45,120 nt of DNA from an uncultured Eubacteriales bacterium (GTDB taxonomy: Bacteria; Bacillota; Clostridia; Christensenellales; Borkfalkiaceae), in contig CATKEF010000083.1 in NCBI GenBank assembly GCA_949747905.1, positions 1-45,120 of the forward strand, given 5' to 3'. Of this stretch, positions 8,053 through 16,994 are shown in pieces (positions within the stretch are counted from its first letter, which is position 1; each line of letters starts with the position of its first letter). The position numbers and the translations under genes are program-made. The notes beneath the pieces were generated by a model, which saw nothing but the letters and a program-made list of their open reading frames with translations, had not been told where the DNA came from and ran no database searches.

Positions 8053-9008
8053 ATATGCTGATATATAGCGTAAGTAAGTCTGTCGATTACATCTTCCAAC
8101 TCTCCGAAAATCATGCAACCGCTTGCGAGTATATGACCTCCGCCGCCGAAACTTACGGCAACCCCGTTTACGTTTACTCTGCCTTTACTCCTCAGAGAAA
8201 CTTTATACTGACCCGCCTTGAACTCCATAACAGCGGCGGCGACTTCAACGCCGTCGACGGTAAGGGGGAAATCGACAAAACCTTCCGTGAGACTCTTTTC
8301 CGCACCGAACTTTTCAAAGTCGGCGGATGTGATGACTATTATCGCAAGCCTGTCGTCCAAAGCAAAACGCATTTTGCTCATAACGTTTCCGTACAACAGC
8401 GCGCGGTTTTTGGGCTGACGGGTAAACATATTGTAGTTGATTTCGTTTACGTTTGCGCCTTTACCCCTCAGATATGCCGCAGTTTCGAAGGTTTTCGGAC
8501 TAACGTCGTTATGAGTGAAATTACCGCTGTCCGTAATCAGTCCGAGCATAAGAAGATTTGCAATCTCTTCGTTTATTTCAAAATCGCCTTCTCTCAGCAA
8601 TGCGGTTATAAGTTCGCAACTTGCCGGACATTCGCGCACATAATTGTATTTCGCATATCCCTGATTGGATATATGGTGGTCGATGTTTACCGTCGCACCT
8701 TTGAACTTTGTATAATACCCAGCAAAAACGCCGAGCCGCGCCGAATCGGCGCAATCAACGCTTATCAGAGTATCGTACTCACAATCGGAAAGTTTACACT
8801 TCACCTCCGACATTGCCGGGACGTATAAAAACTTTTCGGGCACAGCGTCTTCGCAATACATATGCGCAACCTTACCCGCAAGCCTTAAAGCCATTACGAG
8901 TCCGAGTCCGCTTCCGAGCGCGTCGCCGTCGGGACGTGCGTGACAAAACACAGCCGCGCATTTGGAGCCCCTTAATTTTGATATTATTTCTACTTCGGAA
9001 TTATTCAT
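8049..9008 (-). CDS. nrnA: DHH/DHHA1 phosphoesterase, NrnA-type oligoribonuclease
   Basis: A 319-residue DHH-family phosphoesterase. It has an N-terminal CHARPDGDALGSGLGL metal motif, VDCAD, the signature DHH (NIDHHISN, about residue 116), ITDSGNF, and a C-terminal DHHA1 domain ending with the Gly-rich VSFGGGGHILASG. In Bacillus, NrnA degrades very short RNAs and dephosphorylates pAp. It overlaps rbfA by 8 nt upstream and truB by 4 nt downstream; its place between rbfA and truB is typical of the clostridial nusA operon. Confidence 0.93.
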   Translation of the reverse strand: MNNSEVEIISKLRGSKCAAVFCHARPDGDALGSGLGLVMALRLAGKVAHMYCEDAVPEKFLYVPAMSEVKCKLSDCEYDTLISVDCADSARLGVFAGYYTKFKGATVNIDHHISNQGYAKYNYVRECPASCELITALLREGDFEINEEIANLLMLGLITDSGNFTHNDVSPKTFETAAYLRGKGANVNEINYNMFTRQPKNRALLYGNVMSKMRFALDDRLAIIVITSADFEKFGAEKSLTEGFVDFPLTVDGVEVAAAVMEFKAGQYKVSLRSKGRVNVNGVAVSFGGGGHILASGCMIFGELEDVIDRLTYAIYQHI

Positions 9009-9363
9009 CTTTTTTGTCGAGGTCAGACAAAATTCTGTCGATTTTCTCGCCGTACTCCATACTTCCGTCCGTTAAAAAGCGCAATTCGGGAACTGTTCTT
9101 AACCTCATAACCTTAGCAAGTTCGTGACGTATGAAGCCCGCGTTCTCCTTCAAAACGGAAAAACTGTTTGCCTTTCTTTGTTCATCAGGGTCGAATATGC
9201 TGACAAATACTTTCGCGCTTTTCAAATCAGGCGCCACGTCTACTTCCGTTATACTGATGATTGCCGAAAGTTCGGGATGATTGCCCCTGAGCTTGCCGCT
9301 TACGACGCCGGATATTTCTTTTTGGAACTCGCCCGCAAGGCGTTCCCCTCTCACACCTTTCAT
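9001..9363 (-). CDS. rbfA: 30S ribosome-binding factor A
   Basis: RbfA of 120 residues, a single KH-like domain that helps 16S rRNA 5' end processing and late 30S assembly. It shows the expected RGERLAGEFQKEIS start, ITEVDVAPDLKSAKVFVSIF in the middle, and IRHELAKVMRLRTVPELRF. It begins one base after the infB stop and overlaps nrnA by 8 nt. The ylxP gene that lies here in Bacillus is absent. Confidence 0.95.
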   Translation of the reverse strand: MKGVRGERLAGEFQKEISGVVSGKLRGNHPELSAIISITEVDVAPDLKSAKVFVSIFDPDEQRKANSFSVLKENAGFIRHELAKVMRLRTVPELRFLTDGSMEYGEKIDRILSDLDKKDE

Positions 9364-9364
9364 C

Positions 9365-12001
9365 TTAACCTGCCGTTACCTCTTCTATAAGATAACATTC
9401 TATAATATCGCCTATTTTAATATCGTTGAAACCTTCAATCGCGCAACCGCACTCAAAGCCCGTTGCGACTTCCTTGACATCGTCTTTAAAGCGTTTGAGC
9501 TGTTTTACATTGCCCTCGACAACAAGGATATTGTCGCGATAGATTCTCAGTTTGCCGCCGCGGACGATTTTTCCGTCCGTAACGTAACAGCCCGCGATAT
9601 TGCCGACGCCTGTAATTCTGAAAGTCTGACGCACTTCGCATTTTCCGAGCATAATCTCCTGATACTTGGGCGCACGCATTCCTTTGAGCGCACGCTCCAT
9701 ATCGTCGAGGAGGTCGTATATTATGCGATAACTTCTTACGTCGACCTTACTGCGTTCGGCAAGCGTTTTCGCCTTGGCATCGGGACGTACGTTGAAGCCG
9801 AGAATAATCGCATTGGACGATTCCGCAAGCATGACGTCGCTCTCCGTTACCGCGCCTGCCGCGCAATGAATAACTTTTACGTGAACCTCGTCGTTCGAAA
9901 GTTTCAGAACGGACTGTCTGACCGCTTCGACCGAGCCCTGAACGTCGCCCTTAATGATTAGATTGAGAATTTTTATCTCTTCTCCCTCGAGCTCGCCGAA
10001 CATATCGTCGCCGGTCACTTTCAAAGTAGCGTTTACGAGCGCGTCGCTCTTCTTACGCTTTCTCTCGTCCATAACCTGCTTCATAAGTTCCTGCGTTACG
10101 GAATAGATAGAGTCGCCCGAGTTGGGAACTTCTTCGAGTCCGAGAACGTTGACGGCCATAGAGGGTCCAGCTTCCTTGACAGTTCTTCCCTTGTCGTCGA
10201 GCATAGCGCGTACTCTGCCGGTAACCGTACCCGAAATTATATTGTCACCCGTATGCAACGTACCGTTCTGCACAAGCACGGTAGCCACGGGTCCTTTGCC
10301 TTTGTCAAGTCGGGCTTCGATAATTATACCTCTCGCTTCTCTTTCGGGATTTGCAAGAAGCTCCTTCATTTCGGCGACAAGCAAAAGACTTTCCAAAAGT
10401 TCGTTTATGCCCTCGCCCGTTTTACAGGAAATTGGACAAATAATCGTTTTGCCACCCCATTCCTCGGGTACAAGCTCGTAATTAGTCAATTCCTGTTTGA
10501 TTTTATCGACGTTTGCTCCCGCTTTATCCATTTTGTTTACCGCTACGATAATCTCTACGCCTGCGGCTTTCGCATGGTTGATTGCCTCCACTGTCTGCGG
10601 CATTATGCCGTCGTCCGCAGCGACAACCAGAATAACGATATCAGTCACCTGAGCGCCCCTTGCACGCATAGCGGTGAACGCTTCGTGTCCGGGCGTATCT
10701 ATAAACGTTATTCCCTTACCGTTTACGGTTACCGTATATGCGCCTATATGCTGCGTTATGCCGCCCGCTTCGCCTGCCGCGGCATTGGCTTTTCTTATAT
10801 AGTCGAGAAGCGAAGTCTTGCCGTGGTCTACGTGACCCATAACGGTAACGACGGGTGCGCGGGGTACGAGACTTTCAATCTCTTCTACCGTATCCGCCTG
10901 TTTTTCGAAAAGAACTTCTTCCGCGGTCTTTTCGGGTTTATATTCGAGCTCGATTCCCAGTCCCGCCGCAATAAGCGCCGCGGTATCGTAATCGATTGAC
11001 CCGTTAACGTTGGTCATTATACCTTCTTTGAACAGGCGCTTTGTTATTTCAACGGCGGAAATACCTATCTTTTCGGAAAGCACTTTCAAAGGTATATCGT
11101 TTGTAGTGACGACTGCATGTTCGATTTTGATTGTCTGCGAAGTCTTCTGCTGAGCCTTTTTAACTCTCAGTTTTCTGTATCCGCTCTTGTTTTCGTCAAA
11201 ATCTTCTATGCTTGCTCCCTGCTGTTTCTGGAGAGCACGTTTTGACAAAGTATGTCTGTCCTTCTCGACATAGGTTTTTTCAAAACTCTGTTTCTTTTTG
11301 TCGGGACCGAAATTTTTCGATTTATTGGGCTGAACGACGGTCGCGGGCGCGGGAACAAACCTCTGATTGCCTCCCTGACGGGGCGGCTGTCCCTGAGCGC
11401 CACGCTGAGGATAGGGCGCGTTTGGTCTGGTCTGCGCACCGTTTCTCTGCGGACGGGTGTCGCGGTTAATGAAAGTTTTGTTTTCAAAACCTCCCTGTCT
11501 CGCACCGTTCTGCGATTGTCTTGTGCCGACGGACTGCTGATTGCGCGCGTTCGCATAATTTCTTATGGGGATATTCACGCTGTCTGCCGTAGCGCGGATA
11601 TATGAAGGTCTTGCAGGTTTTTCTTCAACCTTAACGGTTTCCGTCTCGGCAGGTGCGGAAGCCGGAACGGGGTCGGGCGTCTCAACCGACTCCTCCGCTT
11701 TCTCCGTTTCCCGAACCTTGACGGGTTCTTCCGCCTTCTCCTCAACCTGAGACTCTTCGGTCTTTTTACGCTCGGCATTTTCGGCTTCCGCGCGCGCCGC
11801 CTCCTCTTCCGCAATTTTTAACGCGGCGGTCTGTTCTTCCTGTCTTCTTCTTTTGGCAGCTTCTTCCAAATCGTTGAGTTTTTTAAGTATGTCGGACGCA
11901 CACTTTTCCGCGCCCGCCACTTTTTTAGACAGCTCGGAAACAGCTCCGCCGGATATAAGTCTGCTTATATTTTCAATTTCGCTATATTTTGCCATATTCA
12001 T
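9365..12001 (-). CDS. infB: Translation initiation factor IF-2
   Basis: IF-2 of 878 residues, the GTPase that places fMet-tRNA on the 30S and drives 50S joining. The N-terminal third (about 1-290) is low complexity: first a charged Ala/Glu/Lys helix-like part, then a Gln/Arg/Asn/Pro-rich part. An IF2_N module follows near residue 300. The G domain has GHVDHGKTS (G1), DTPGH (G3), NKMD (G4) and SCKTG (G5); domains II, III and C2 then follow, with the fMet-tRNA-binding Cys-containing CYVTDGKIVRGG region near the end. The start ATG overlaps the ylxQ stop (ATGA). Confidence 0.97.
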   Translation of the reverse strand: MNMAKYSEIENISRLISGGAVSELSKKVAGAEKCASDILKKLNDLEEAAKRRRQEEQTAALKIAEEEAARAEAENAERKKTEESQVEEKAEEPVKVRETEKAEESVETPDPVPASAPAETETVKVEEKPARPSYIRATADSVNIPIRNYANARNQQSVGTRQSQNGARQGGFENKTFINRDTRPQRNGAQTRPNAPYPQRGAQGQPPRQGGNQRFVPAPATVVQPNKSKNFGPDKKKQSFEKTYVEKDRHTLSKRALQKQQGASIEDFDENKSGYRKLRVKKAQQKTSQTIKIEHAVVTTNDIPLKVLSEKIGISAVEITKRLFKEGIMTNVNGSIDYDTAALIAAGLGIELEYKPEKTAEEVLFEKQADTVEEIESLVPRAPVVTVMGHVDHGKTSLLDYIRKANAAAGEAGGITQHIGAYTVTVNGKGITFIDTPGHEAFTAMRARGAQVTDIVILVVAADDGIMPQTVEAINHAKAAGVEIIVAVNKMDKAGANVDKIKQELTNYELVPEEWGGKTIICPISCKTGEGINELLESLLLVAEMKELLANPEREARGIIIEARLDKGKGPVATVLVQNGTLHTGDNIISGTVTGRVRAMLDDKGRTVKEAGPSMAVNVLGLEEVPNSGDSIYSVTQELMKQVMDERKRKKSDALVNATLKVTGDDMFGELEGEEIKILNLIIKGDVQGSVEAVRQSVLKLSNDEVHVKVIHCAAGAVTESDVMLAESSNAIILGFNVRPDAKAKTLAERSKVDVRSYRIIYDLLDDMERALKGMRAPKYQEIMLGKCEVRQTFRITGVGNIAGCYVTDGKIVRGGKLRIYRDNILVVEGNVKQLKRFKDDVKEVATGFECGCAIEGFNDIKIGDIIECYLIEEVTAG

Positions 12002-12321
12002 TCACCGCCTTCGGCATATAATTCGTAATTACCGTCTATGCTTTCCAGAATTGCTTTTGCAAATCCTTTATCCTTAATCGCCGCAATTTTACAGCCCGGT
12101 TTATTGACTGCGTCCTCGAACCCGCTTTTGCAAACAATCAGCGGACAGTTGAACCGTCTTCTGAATTTGAGCGCAAGCCGCACGGAGTTTTTCGCCGAAC
12201 CGCCGTCCATTATCAAAAGATAAACTCCGCCGCGCAGGGTGGAAATCGCACCCGAACCCAACGAGATTTTACCCGATTTTATACTAAAACCTATAAAGGT
12301 TTCAACTTTGCCCTTTGCCAA
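11998..12321 (-). CDS. ylxQ: L7Ae-family RNA-binding protein YlxQ
   Basis: A 107-residue protein of the L7Ae/L30e/S12e/Gadd45 fold. It has GFSIKSGKISLGSGA at the start, a YLLIMDGGSAKNS strand-turn, and CPLIVCKS in the core, as in Bacillus YlxQ. It probably binds K-turn RNA; its cellular role is not settled. The 5' end overlaps rnpM by 20 nt and the 3' end overlaps infB by 4 nt, the standard order of the nusA operon. Confidence 0.9.
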   Translation of the reverse strand: MAKGKVETFIGFSIKSGKISLGSGAISTLRGGVYLLIMDGGSAKNSVRLALKFRRRFNCPLIVCKSGFEDAVNKPGCKIAAIKDKGFAKAILESIDGNYELYAEGGE

Positions 12322-12580
12322 AGTATTCCTCCTCTATGTCGGTATAAACTTCATCGCCGACCGCACAGGAAAACACCTTGTTCAAAAGGCGCTGTTTTTT
12401 CAGTTTTTTTATACATTCGGGCGAATTGCATATATAGGCGCCGCGTCCCGACGCTTTGGAAGAAAAATCGAGAAATATCTTTCCGTCGCCGCTTTTTACG
12501 ACGCGCAGCATATCACGTTTTTCTTTCAGCTCCCTGCACGAAATGCACATTCTCAAAGGAATTTTTTTTGTTTTAGGCAT
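12302..12580 (-). CDS. rnpM: YlxR/RnpM, RNase P modulator
   Basis: A 92-residue protein with the YlxR signature: PLRMCISCRELKEK at the N-terminus, an FLDFSSKASGRGAYIC centre and CNSPEC later. The two Cys pairs may hold a metal. The family member in Bacillus binds RNase P RNA and tunes its activity. It starts on the nusA stop (TAATG overlap) and runs 20 nt into ylxQ. Confidence 0.92.
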   Translation of the reverse strand: MPKTKKIPLRMCISCRELKEKRDMLRVVKSGDGKIFLDFSSKASGRGAYICNSPECIKKLKKQRLLNKVFSCAVGDEVYTDIEEEYFGKGQS

Positions 12581-13671
12581 TACTCTCCCTCAACGCCGTC
12601 CTCTGCTTCGGTAGTTATTCCGAGCTTAGCCGCCGCCGACTGACTTTTAACGTCTATTTTCCATCCAGTAAGTCTTACTGCAAGGCGGGCGTTCTGTCCG
12701 TCCTTACCGATTGCAAGTGAAAGTTTGTCGTCCGGAACAACCGCCATCGCCGTTTTTTCGCCGTCAAGCTGAGTTACGGAAATTACTTTCGCAGGGGAAA
12801 GTGCTTTTGCTATGAATTCGAGAGGATTCTCGCTCCAGGGCACAATATCTATCTTCTCGCCCCTGAGTTCCTCTACGACGGCATTTACGCGCGCACCTTT
12901 GTTTCCGACGCAGGCACCTATTGCGTCTACCCTCTCGTCTTCGGAGTAAATAGCCATTTTTGTTCTGCCGCCCGCTTCGCGGCTGACTTCCTTTATGATT
13001 ACTGTGCCCTGCTTGATTTCGGGAACTTCTTCTTCAAACAATTTTCTTACCAGACCGGGAGAAGAGCGGCTTACGAGCACCTGAGCGCCGCGGTAACCGC
13101 TTTTCACTCTCTTAACGAAAACTTTTATCTTATCGTTTACGTTATAAGTCTCGCCGGGGACCTGGTCCGAAGGCAGCATAAGTCCTTCAACCTGTCCTTT
13201 ACCGAGTTCCACATACACGTTCTTTGCGTCGATTTTTCTTACAACACCGACAAGAAGCTCGCCCTCTTTATTGGAAAATTCGCTCATTGCCGCGTCATGT
13301 TCGGTTTCGCGTATCTTTTGCAGAATAACCTGCTTCGCGGTCTGCGCGGCAATTCTCGAAAAATCTTTCGGAACGAATTTCTCGGAAATTCTGTCTCCGA
13401 CTTTGCAGCTCTTCTTTATTTTCTGAGCGTCTTCGAGCAGAATATCAGTTTCGGGGTCGACTATCTCTTCCACAACGTTCCTTACGGTGAAGAACTCCAT
13501 AGAACCCTTTTCGGGATTGAGTTTAATTTCAACGGTACCGGAACCGCCCGCAAACTGCTTTTTACAAGCAGAATTGAGCGCGTTTTCAAGCGCGGCAAGA
13601 AACACTCCCTGAGGGATTCCCTTTTCTTTTTCCAAATCTTCAAGCGCAAGGAAGAAATCTTTGTTAATCAT
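12580..13671 (-). CDS. nusA: Transcription termination/antitermination protein NusA
   Basis: NusA of 363 residues binds RNA polymerase and nascent RNA to tune pausing and termination. In order: N-terminal domain (about 1-130; [14 protein letters not shown]), S1 domain (about 135-200; [18 protein letters not shown]), KH1 (about 205-275; [19 protein letters not shown]) and KH2 (about 280-345; [19 protein letters not shown]). It lacks the acidic repeats of E. coli NusA, as usual in Firmicutes. It follows rimP after 29 nt and overlaps rnpM by one base. Confidence 0.97.
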   Translation of the reverse strand: MINKDFFLALEDLEKEKGIPQGVFLAALENALNSACKKQFAGGSGTVEIKLNPEKGSMEFFTVRNVVEEIVDPETDILLEDAQKIKKSCKVGDRISEKFVPKDFSRIAAQTAKQVILQKIRETEHDAAMSEFSNKEGELLVGVVRKIDAKNVYVELGKGQVEGLMLPSDQVPGETYNVNDKIKVFVKRVKSGYRGAQVLVSRSSPGLVRKLFEEEVPEIKQGTVIIKEVSREAGGRTKMAIYSEDERVDAIGACVGNKGARVNAVVEELRGEKIDIVPWSENPLEFIAKALSPAKVISVTQLDGEKTAMAVVPDDKLSLAIGKDGQNARLAVRLTGWKIDVKSQSAAAKLGITTEAEDGVEGE

Positions 13672-13700
13672 GTTTACTTCTCCGTAAATTTAATGAGCAA

Positions 13701-14159
13701 TCAGTCGAATTTGATTGCCTTGTTTATTTTTGCTATTTTATTGCGGCTGATTTTCAACTCTTCTTTATCGGTTTTAACCGTTATGGAATTATCGTCGTAA
13801 GCCGTCATATACCCTTCTATAAATTTTTTGCCTTTTAAAGGTGCAAACAACCTGATTTCGACTTCTTTACCGGTATTGCGCTCGAAATCGCGTTCCGTAG
13901 TAAACGCCCTGTCAAGACCGGGACTCGAAACGTTCAGAGTATACGGTGCACCGAAAGTGGGGTCGAGTTCGTCTATGGGGTCCATAATCGCATTGTGGAA
14001 TCTTTCACAGGTATCCAAGTCTACGCCGTTTTGCGTTTCTATAAACACAGTCAGCGAATTTTCGCGACCGTTCCACTCTGCGTCGACTATTTCTATACCC
14101 ATAGGCAAAGCGATTTTTTTCAGAAAATCCGAAATTTCCGATAAAGGTTTAATGTCCAT
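13701..14159 (-). CDS. rimP: Ribosome maturation factor RimP
   Basis: RimP of about 152 residues, needed for 30S maturation. It has the N-terminal domain ending in GVDLDTCERFHNAI, the conserved YTLNVSSPGLDRAF, and the C-terminal SH3-like part. I favour ATG 14159: a GGTGA site lies 7 nt upstream, and the distance from Met to the GIEIVDAEW strand (20 residues) matches E. coli RimP. ATG 14174, with GGCGG 8 nt upstream, is the alternative; a TTG at 14201 has no ribosome binding site. It is the first gene of the nusA operon, behind a structured leader. Confidence 0.92.
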   Translation of the reverse strand: MDIKPLSEISDFLKKIALPMGIEIVDAEWNGRENSLTVFIETQNGVDLDTCERFHNAIMDPIDELDPTFGAPYTLNVSSPGLDRAFTTERDFERNTGKEVEIRLFAPLKGKKFIEGYMTAYDDNSITVKTDKEELKISRNKIAKINKAIKFD

Positions 14160-14201
14160 TTTGTATTCACCCATCAGATTTTCCGCCGTCCCGTAAGGCA
14201 A

Positions 14202-14311
14202 TAAACTTGCGTTTTAAATGTCTTTCAGGTTAAGCAAAGAAATCTAAAAGCCCATATAGCAGTGATTGAGTGCTCCGAAGAGCACTCAATCTTAACATTA
14301 CTATTAAGGTT
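14202..14311 (-). promoter_or_regulatory. Structured 5' leader of the rimP-nusA-infB operon
   Basis: From the predicted start near 14311 to rimP there are about 150 untranslated nt. Near the 5' end is a 12-bp perfect hairpin (14291-14264; arms GATTGAGTGCTC and complement) capped on the minus strand by the very stable C(UUCG)G tetraloop. No T tract follows it at once, so it does not look like a plain terminator. A 6-nt GUUAAG just before it can pair with CUUAAC near 14233-14228, enclosing the hairpin. Function unknown. Confidence 0.5.
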
Positions 14312-14317
14312 GATTTG

Positions 14318-14346
14318 ATTTTAACATATTTAATTGAAAATTGCAA
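14318..14346 (-). promoter_or_regulatory. Predicted promoter of the rimP-nusA-infB operon
   Basis: Minus strand: -35 TTGCAA (14346-14341), 17-nt spacer, extended -10 TGTTAAAAT (box 14323-14318). It lies just after the stop of the PolC-like gene (14361), so the translation operon has its own start. Confidence 0.8.
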
Positions 14347-14360
14347 GCTATAAAAAGCAA

Positions 14361-15896
14361 TTATTGAAGTTTGGGTAAAGATTTTTTTATTTTTATGAGC
14401 GCGATAAATATCTTCGCCGTCGCAAGAGCATCGTCGATAGCTCTATGGTGATTGAAAGTTATATTGAACTTTTCGGCAACGGTATTGAGTTTATAGTTTG
14501 AAAGGAAAAGCAGTTCCTGCGAAAGGCCTATGGTGTCGATAAGCCTGCGTTCTAGAAGATACCCCTCTTTGGCACAATAATAGTCGACGAATTTATAGTC
14601 GAAACCGACTATATTGTGTCCCACAAGAATGCATCCGTCGCAGAACTTGAAAAAATCCGGCATAACCTGACCGATTTTAGGCGCACCCGCGACCATATCG
14701 GGAGTAATTCCCGTAAGAGCTATGATTTCTTCCGAAAGTTTGCGTTCCGGGTCTATAAAAGTGGAAAAACTTTGGGTGATTTCGCCGTTCTCTATCTTGA
14801 AAGCGCCGATTTCTATAATTTTGTCCATGTTTCCGGAAACGGGAGAGGAATTCAAACCCGTAGTCTCAAGGTCGAATACAACGAAAGTTTTATCTTTCAT
14901 ACATTCGGGTACCGCAGAGTCGGAAAACAAATCCGTCTGCGCTATGTCCGAGAAAGGTTGCGGCTGAATATGATGGTAATAAACGGGAACGGGTTTGGAT
15001 TTTCTCTTTTCGGGAACAAAGCCTGCGGGAGGTTTTCCGTAGTCGATTGTTTTCGCCGTATAACTGAGATTTCCTTTATACTCCTCGTTCGCACCCGTAC
15101 ATACTATACTGTCGCCCGTTTTGAGTTTTGTGATTTTTTCCGCATTTTTCTGACGTATGAAATAGGTTATGTAAGCCGATGCAGTTCCGTCGTTCAATAT
15201 AATCGAAAGATAATTTTTTTCCTGACCTTTTTTATTGGTGTAAGTGCGTTCCCTTATATCCTCCACCGTACCGCAAATCACAACTTCTTCGGACGCAAAA
15301 TTCAAATCGCTGAGATACACCGCGCTCTTTTGTATTTTGTCGCCCTCCAAAAATCCGAACTCCTCAATGGGAAAAGTCCGCACGGGTATTTCGTATTCGA
15401 TTTCGTCGTGAATTTCTTCTATTTCCAAATCGGAAAGGTCGCGCGCGGAAGCAACGCATCTGCCCCTGAACTCGCCGCAAAAACTTTTTTTGAGTTCCGC
15501 TATAATCTTGTCCGCAACTCCGTCCGTACCGAGAGAGGACGGCACCGAAACGGTAAATGAAAAGCCTTTATCCTCTTTTACAACCGATATATCGTCCTCG
15601 GTTACAGCCGAATATACAGCCTTGCAATTTACGCATAGCACCGCATATATCCTGCGTCTAACCATATCCGCATCGGGCGCGAGCTTTGAAATTTCTACGG
15701 CGCAACCGAAATAAGAGGGCACGTATTTTTTTATTACAGCCAAAGCCGCCGCCTTATCCGAAGGGCGGAAAGTTTCGTCCGTTATTATCTTCACTGTCAC
15801 AAGCCTTCTGCCGTTTTCGAGGACGGGCGGAAGTATTATGGCGCTTTTAAGATTTGGACTGCAAGCCCGTAATTCGTCAAGTATATTACTCAGCAT
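14361..15896 (-). CDS. PolC-like protein with OB fold and DEDDh 3'-5' exonuclease, no polymerase domain
   Basis: A 511-residue protein whose parts match the N-terminal portion of PolC (the Gram-positive replicative polymerase): an N-terminal region (1-200), an OB fold (about 205-290; VEDIRERTYTNKKGQ, GDSIVCTGANEE), then a DEDDh exonuclease (about 335-505) with all catalytic residues: D342 and E344 in FDLETTGL, D433 in VGHNIVGFDYKF, H484 and D489 in HHRAIDDA. The PHP and polymerase domains of PolC are absent; the frame stops at 14361 and rimP's leader follows, leaving no space for a remnant. It occupies the usual polC position between ispG and rimP and overlaps ispG by 11 nt. It may proofread or degrade DNA or RNA; its role is unknown. 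Confidence 0.85.
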   Translation of the reverse strand: MLSNILDELRACSPNLKSAIILPPVLENGRRLVTVKIITDETFRPSDKAAALAVIKKYVPSYFGCAVEISKLAPDADMVRRRIYAVLCVNCKAVYSAVTEDDISVVKEDKGFSFTVSVPSSLGTDGVADKIIAELKKSFCGEFRGRCVASARDLSDLEIEEIHDEIEYEIPVRTFPIEEFGFLEGDKIQKSAVYLSDLNFASEEVVICGTVEDIRERTYTNKKGQEKNYLSIILNDGTASAYITYFIRQKNAEKITKLKTGDSIVCTGANEEYKGNLSYTAKTIDYGKPPAGFVPEKRKSKPVPVYYHHIQPQPFSDIAQTDLFSDSAVPECMKDKTFVVFDLETTGLNSSPVSGNMDKIIEIGAFKIENGEITQSFSTFIDPERKLSEEIIALTGITPDMVAGAPKIGQVMPDFFKFCDGCILVGHNIVGFDYKFVDYYCAKEGYLLERRLIDTIGLSQELLFLSNYKLNTVAEKFNITFNHHRAIDDALATAKIFIALIKIKKSLPKLQ

Positions 15897-16944
15897 TCAA
15901 TATCCTTTTTAGCTCCTTGAAAAACTCTTCTTCCGCGTTTGCCGATGGCACTTTCGCAAATATTTCTCCGCGTCTGAAAATCACGCAGTAATCTTCGGCT
16001 CCCGCTATACCCAAATCACAATCTTTAGCTTCGCCCGGACCGTTGACGACGCAACCCATAACGGCGATTTTAACGGGCTTTTCGAACCGCTCCGTATAAT
16101 TCTGAACTTTTTCGGCAAGCTCCATGGAATTCCATGCGCATCTGCCGCAAGTGGGACAGGATATCACATTCACGAAATTTTTATCCAGTCCTACGGCGCG
16201 AAGAATACGACGGGCGGCATACACTTCATTTACGGGGTCTGCCGTAATCGAAACTCTCACGGTGTCGCCTATGCCGTCCGTCAAAAGAGCACCGAGAGCT
16301 GCGCTCGACTTGATTACAGCCATACTTTCCGTTCCCGCCTCGGTCACGCCGACGTGCAAAGGATATGCGCAGCTTTCAGAAAGAAGTCTGTAAGCGCGTA
16401 TTGTCAGAGGTACGTCGGACGCCTTGACCGAAACGACGATATCGTTTACGCCGTACTTTTCGAAAACCGCCGCGCTTTTTAATGCGCTTTCGACGAGAGC
16501 CCGTTCGCTTCTGCCGTACTTTTCGGCAAATTCCTTTTCTATGCTTCCCGTATTCGCCCCCACGCGCACGGGTATTTTATGACTTTTAATGCAATCGGCG
16601 ACAATCTTAATCTGCTTTTCGCCGCCGATATTTCCGGGATTCACGCGAATTTTGTCCGCGCCGTTTTCTATCGCCGAAACGGCGAGACGGGAAGAAAAAT
16701 GTATATCCGCAACCAACGGAATATCGATTGCATCTTTTATTTTTCTCAGCGCCGCGGCGTCCGCTTCGTCCAGAACGGATACACGCACGATTTCACATCC
16801 TGCGGCTGCAAGCCGGTAAATCTGCGAAATCGTACTTTCGATATCGGACGTACGGGTCGTGCACATAGACTGAATCTTAACCTTCTCGCCGCCGCCGACG
16901 ATTACGCCGCCGATAATTACTTTTTCGGTAATTTTTCTTTCCAT
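15886..16944 (-). CDS. ispG: 4-hydroxy-3-methylbut-2-enyl diphosphate synthase (flavodoxin/ferredoxin)
   Basis: IspG (GcpE) of 352 residues, a [4Fe-4S] enzyme that converts MEcPP to HMBPP in the non-mevalonate isoprenoid pathway. It has the TIM-barrel start KIQSMCTTRTSD, VADIHFSSRLA and RVNPGNIGG, and the cluster ligands in CPTCGRC with a third Cys in VMGCVVNGPGEA. I chose ATG 16944 (MERKITEK) over an upstream TTG at 16959, which would lie in the terminator tail. dxr and rseP, which often precede it in Firmicutes, are not here; nrdR is upstream behind a terminator-like hairpin. Confidence 0.96.
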   Translation of the reverse strand: MERKITEKVIIGGVIVGGGEKVKIQSMCTTRTSDIESTISQIYRLAAAGCEIVRVSVLDEADAAALRKIKDAIDIPLVADIHFSSRLAVSAIENGADKIRVNPGNIGGEKQIKIVADCIKSHKIPVRVGANTGSIEKEFAEKYGRSERALVESALKSAAVFEKYGVNDIVVSVKASDVPLTIRAYRLLSESCAYPLHVGVTEAGTESMAVIKSSAALGALLTDGIGDTVRVSITADPVNEVYAARRILRAVGLDKNFVNVISCPTCGRCAWNSMELAEKVQNYTERFEKPVKIAVMGCVVNGPGEAKDCDLGIAGAEDYCVIFRRGEIFAKVPSANAEEEFFKELKRILNAE

Positions 16945-16957
16945 AAATAATCCGAAC

Positions 16958-16985
16958 AAAAAGTCAGACAGTGAAATTCACTGTC
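16958..16985 (-). terminator. Intrinsic terminator or attenuator after nrdR
   Basis: Stem GACAGTG with loop AATTT and complement CACTGTC at 16985-16967, extendable to 9 bp. On the minus strand it is followed, four bases later, by TTTTT (16962-16958). The ispG ATG is only 14 nt further, so partial read-through into ispG is likely. Confidence 0.7.
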
Positions 16986-16994
16986 CGCCTTATC

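Noticed and set aside
8055..8828. A long plus-strand reading frame opposite nrnA
   Set aside because: nrnA on the minus strand has complete family motifs; the plus-strand frame is a shadow, as are similar frames opposite purL, purF, der and the aconitase-family gene.
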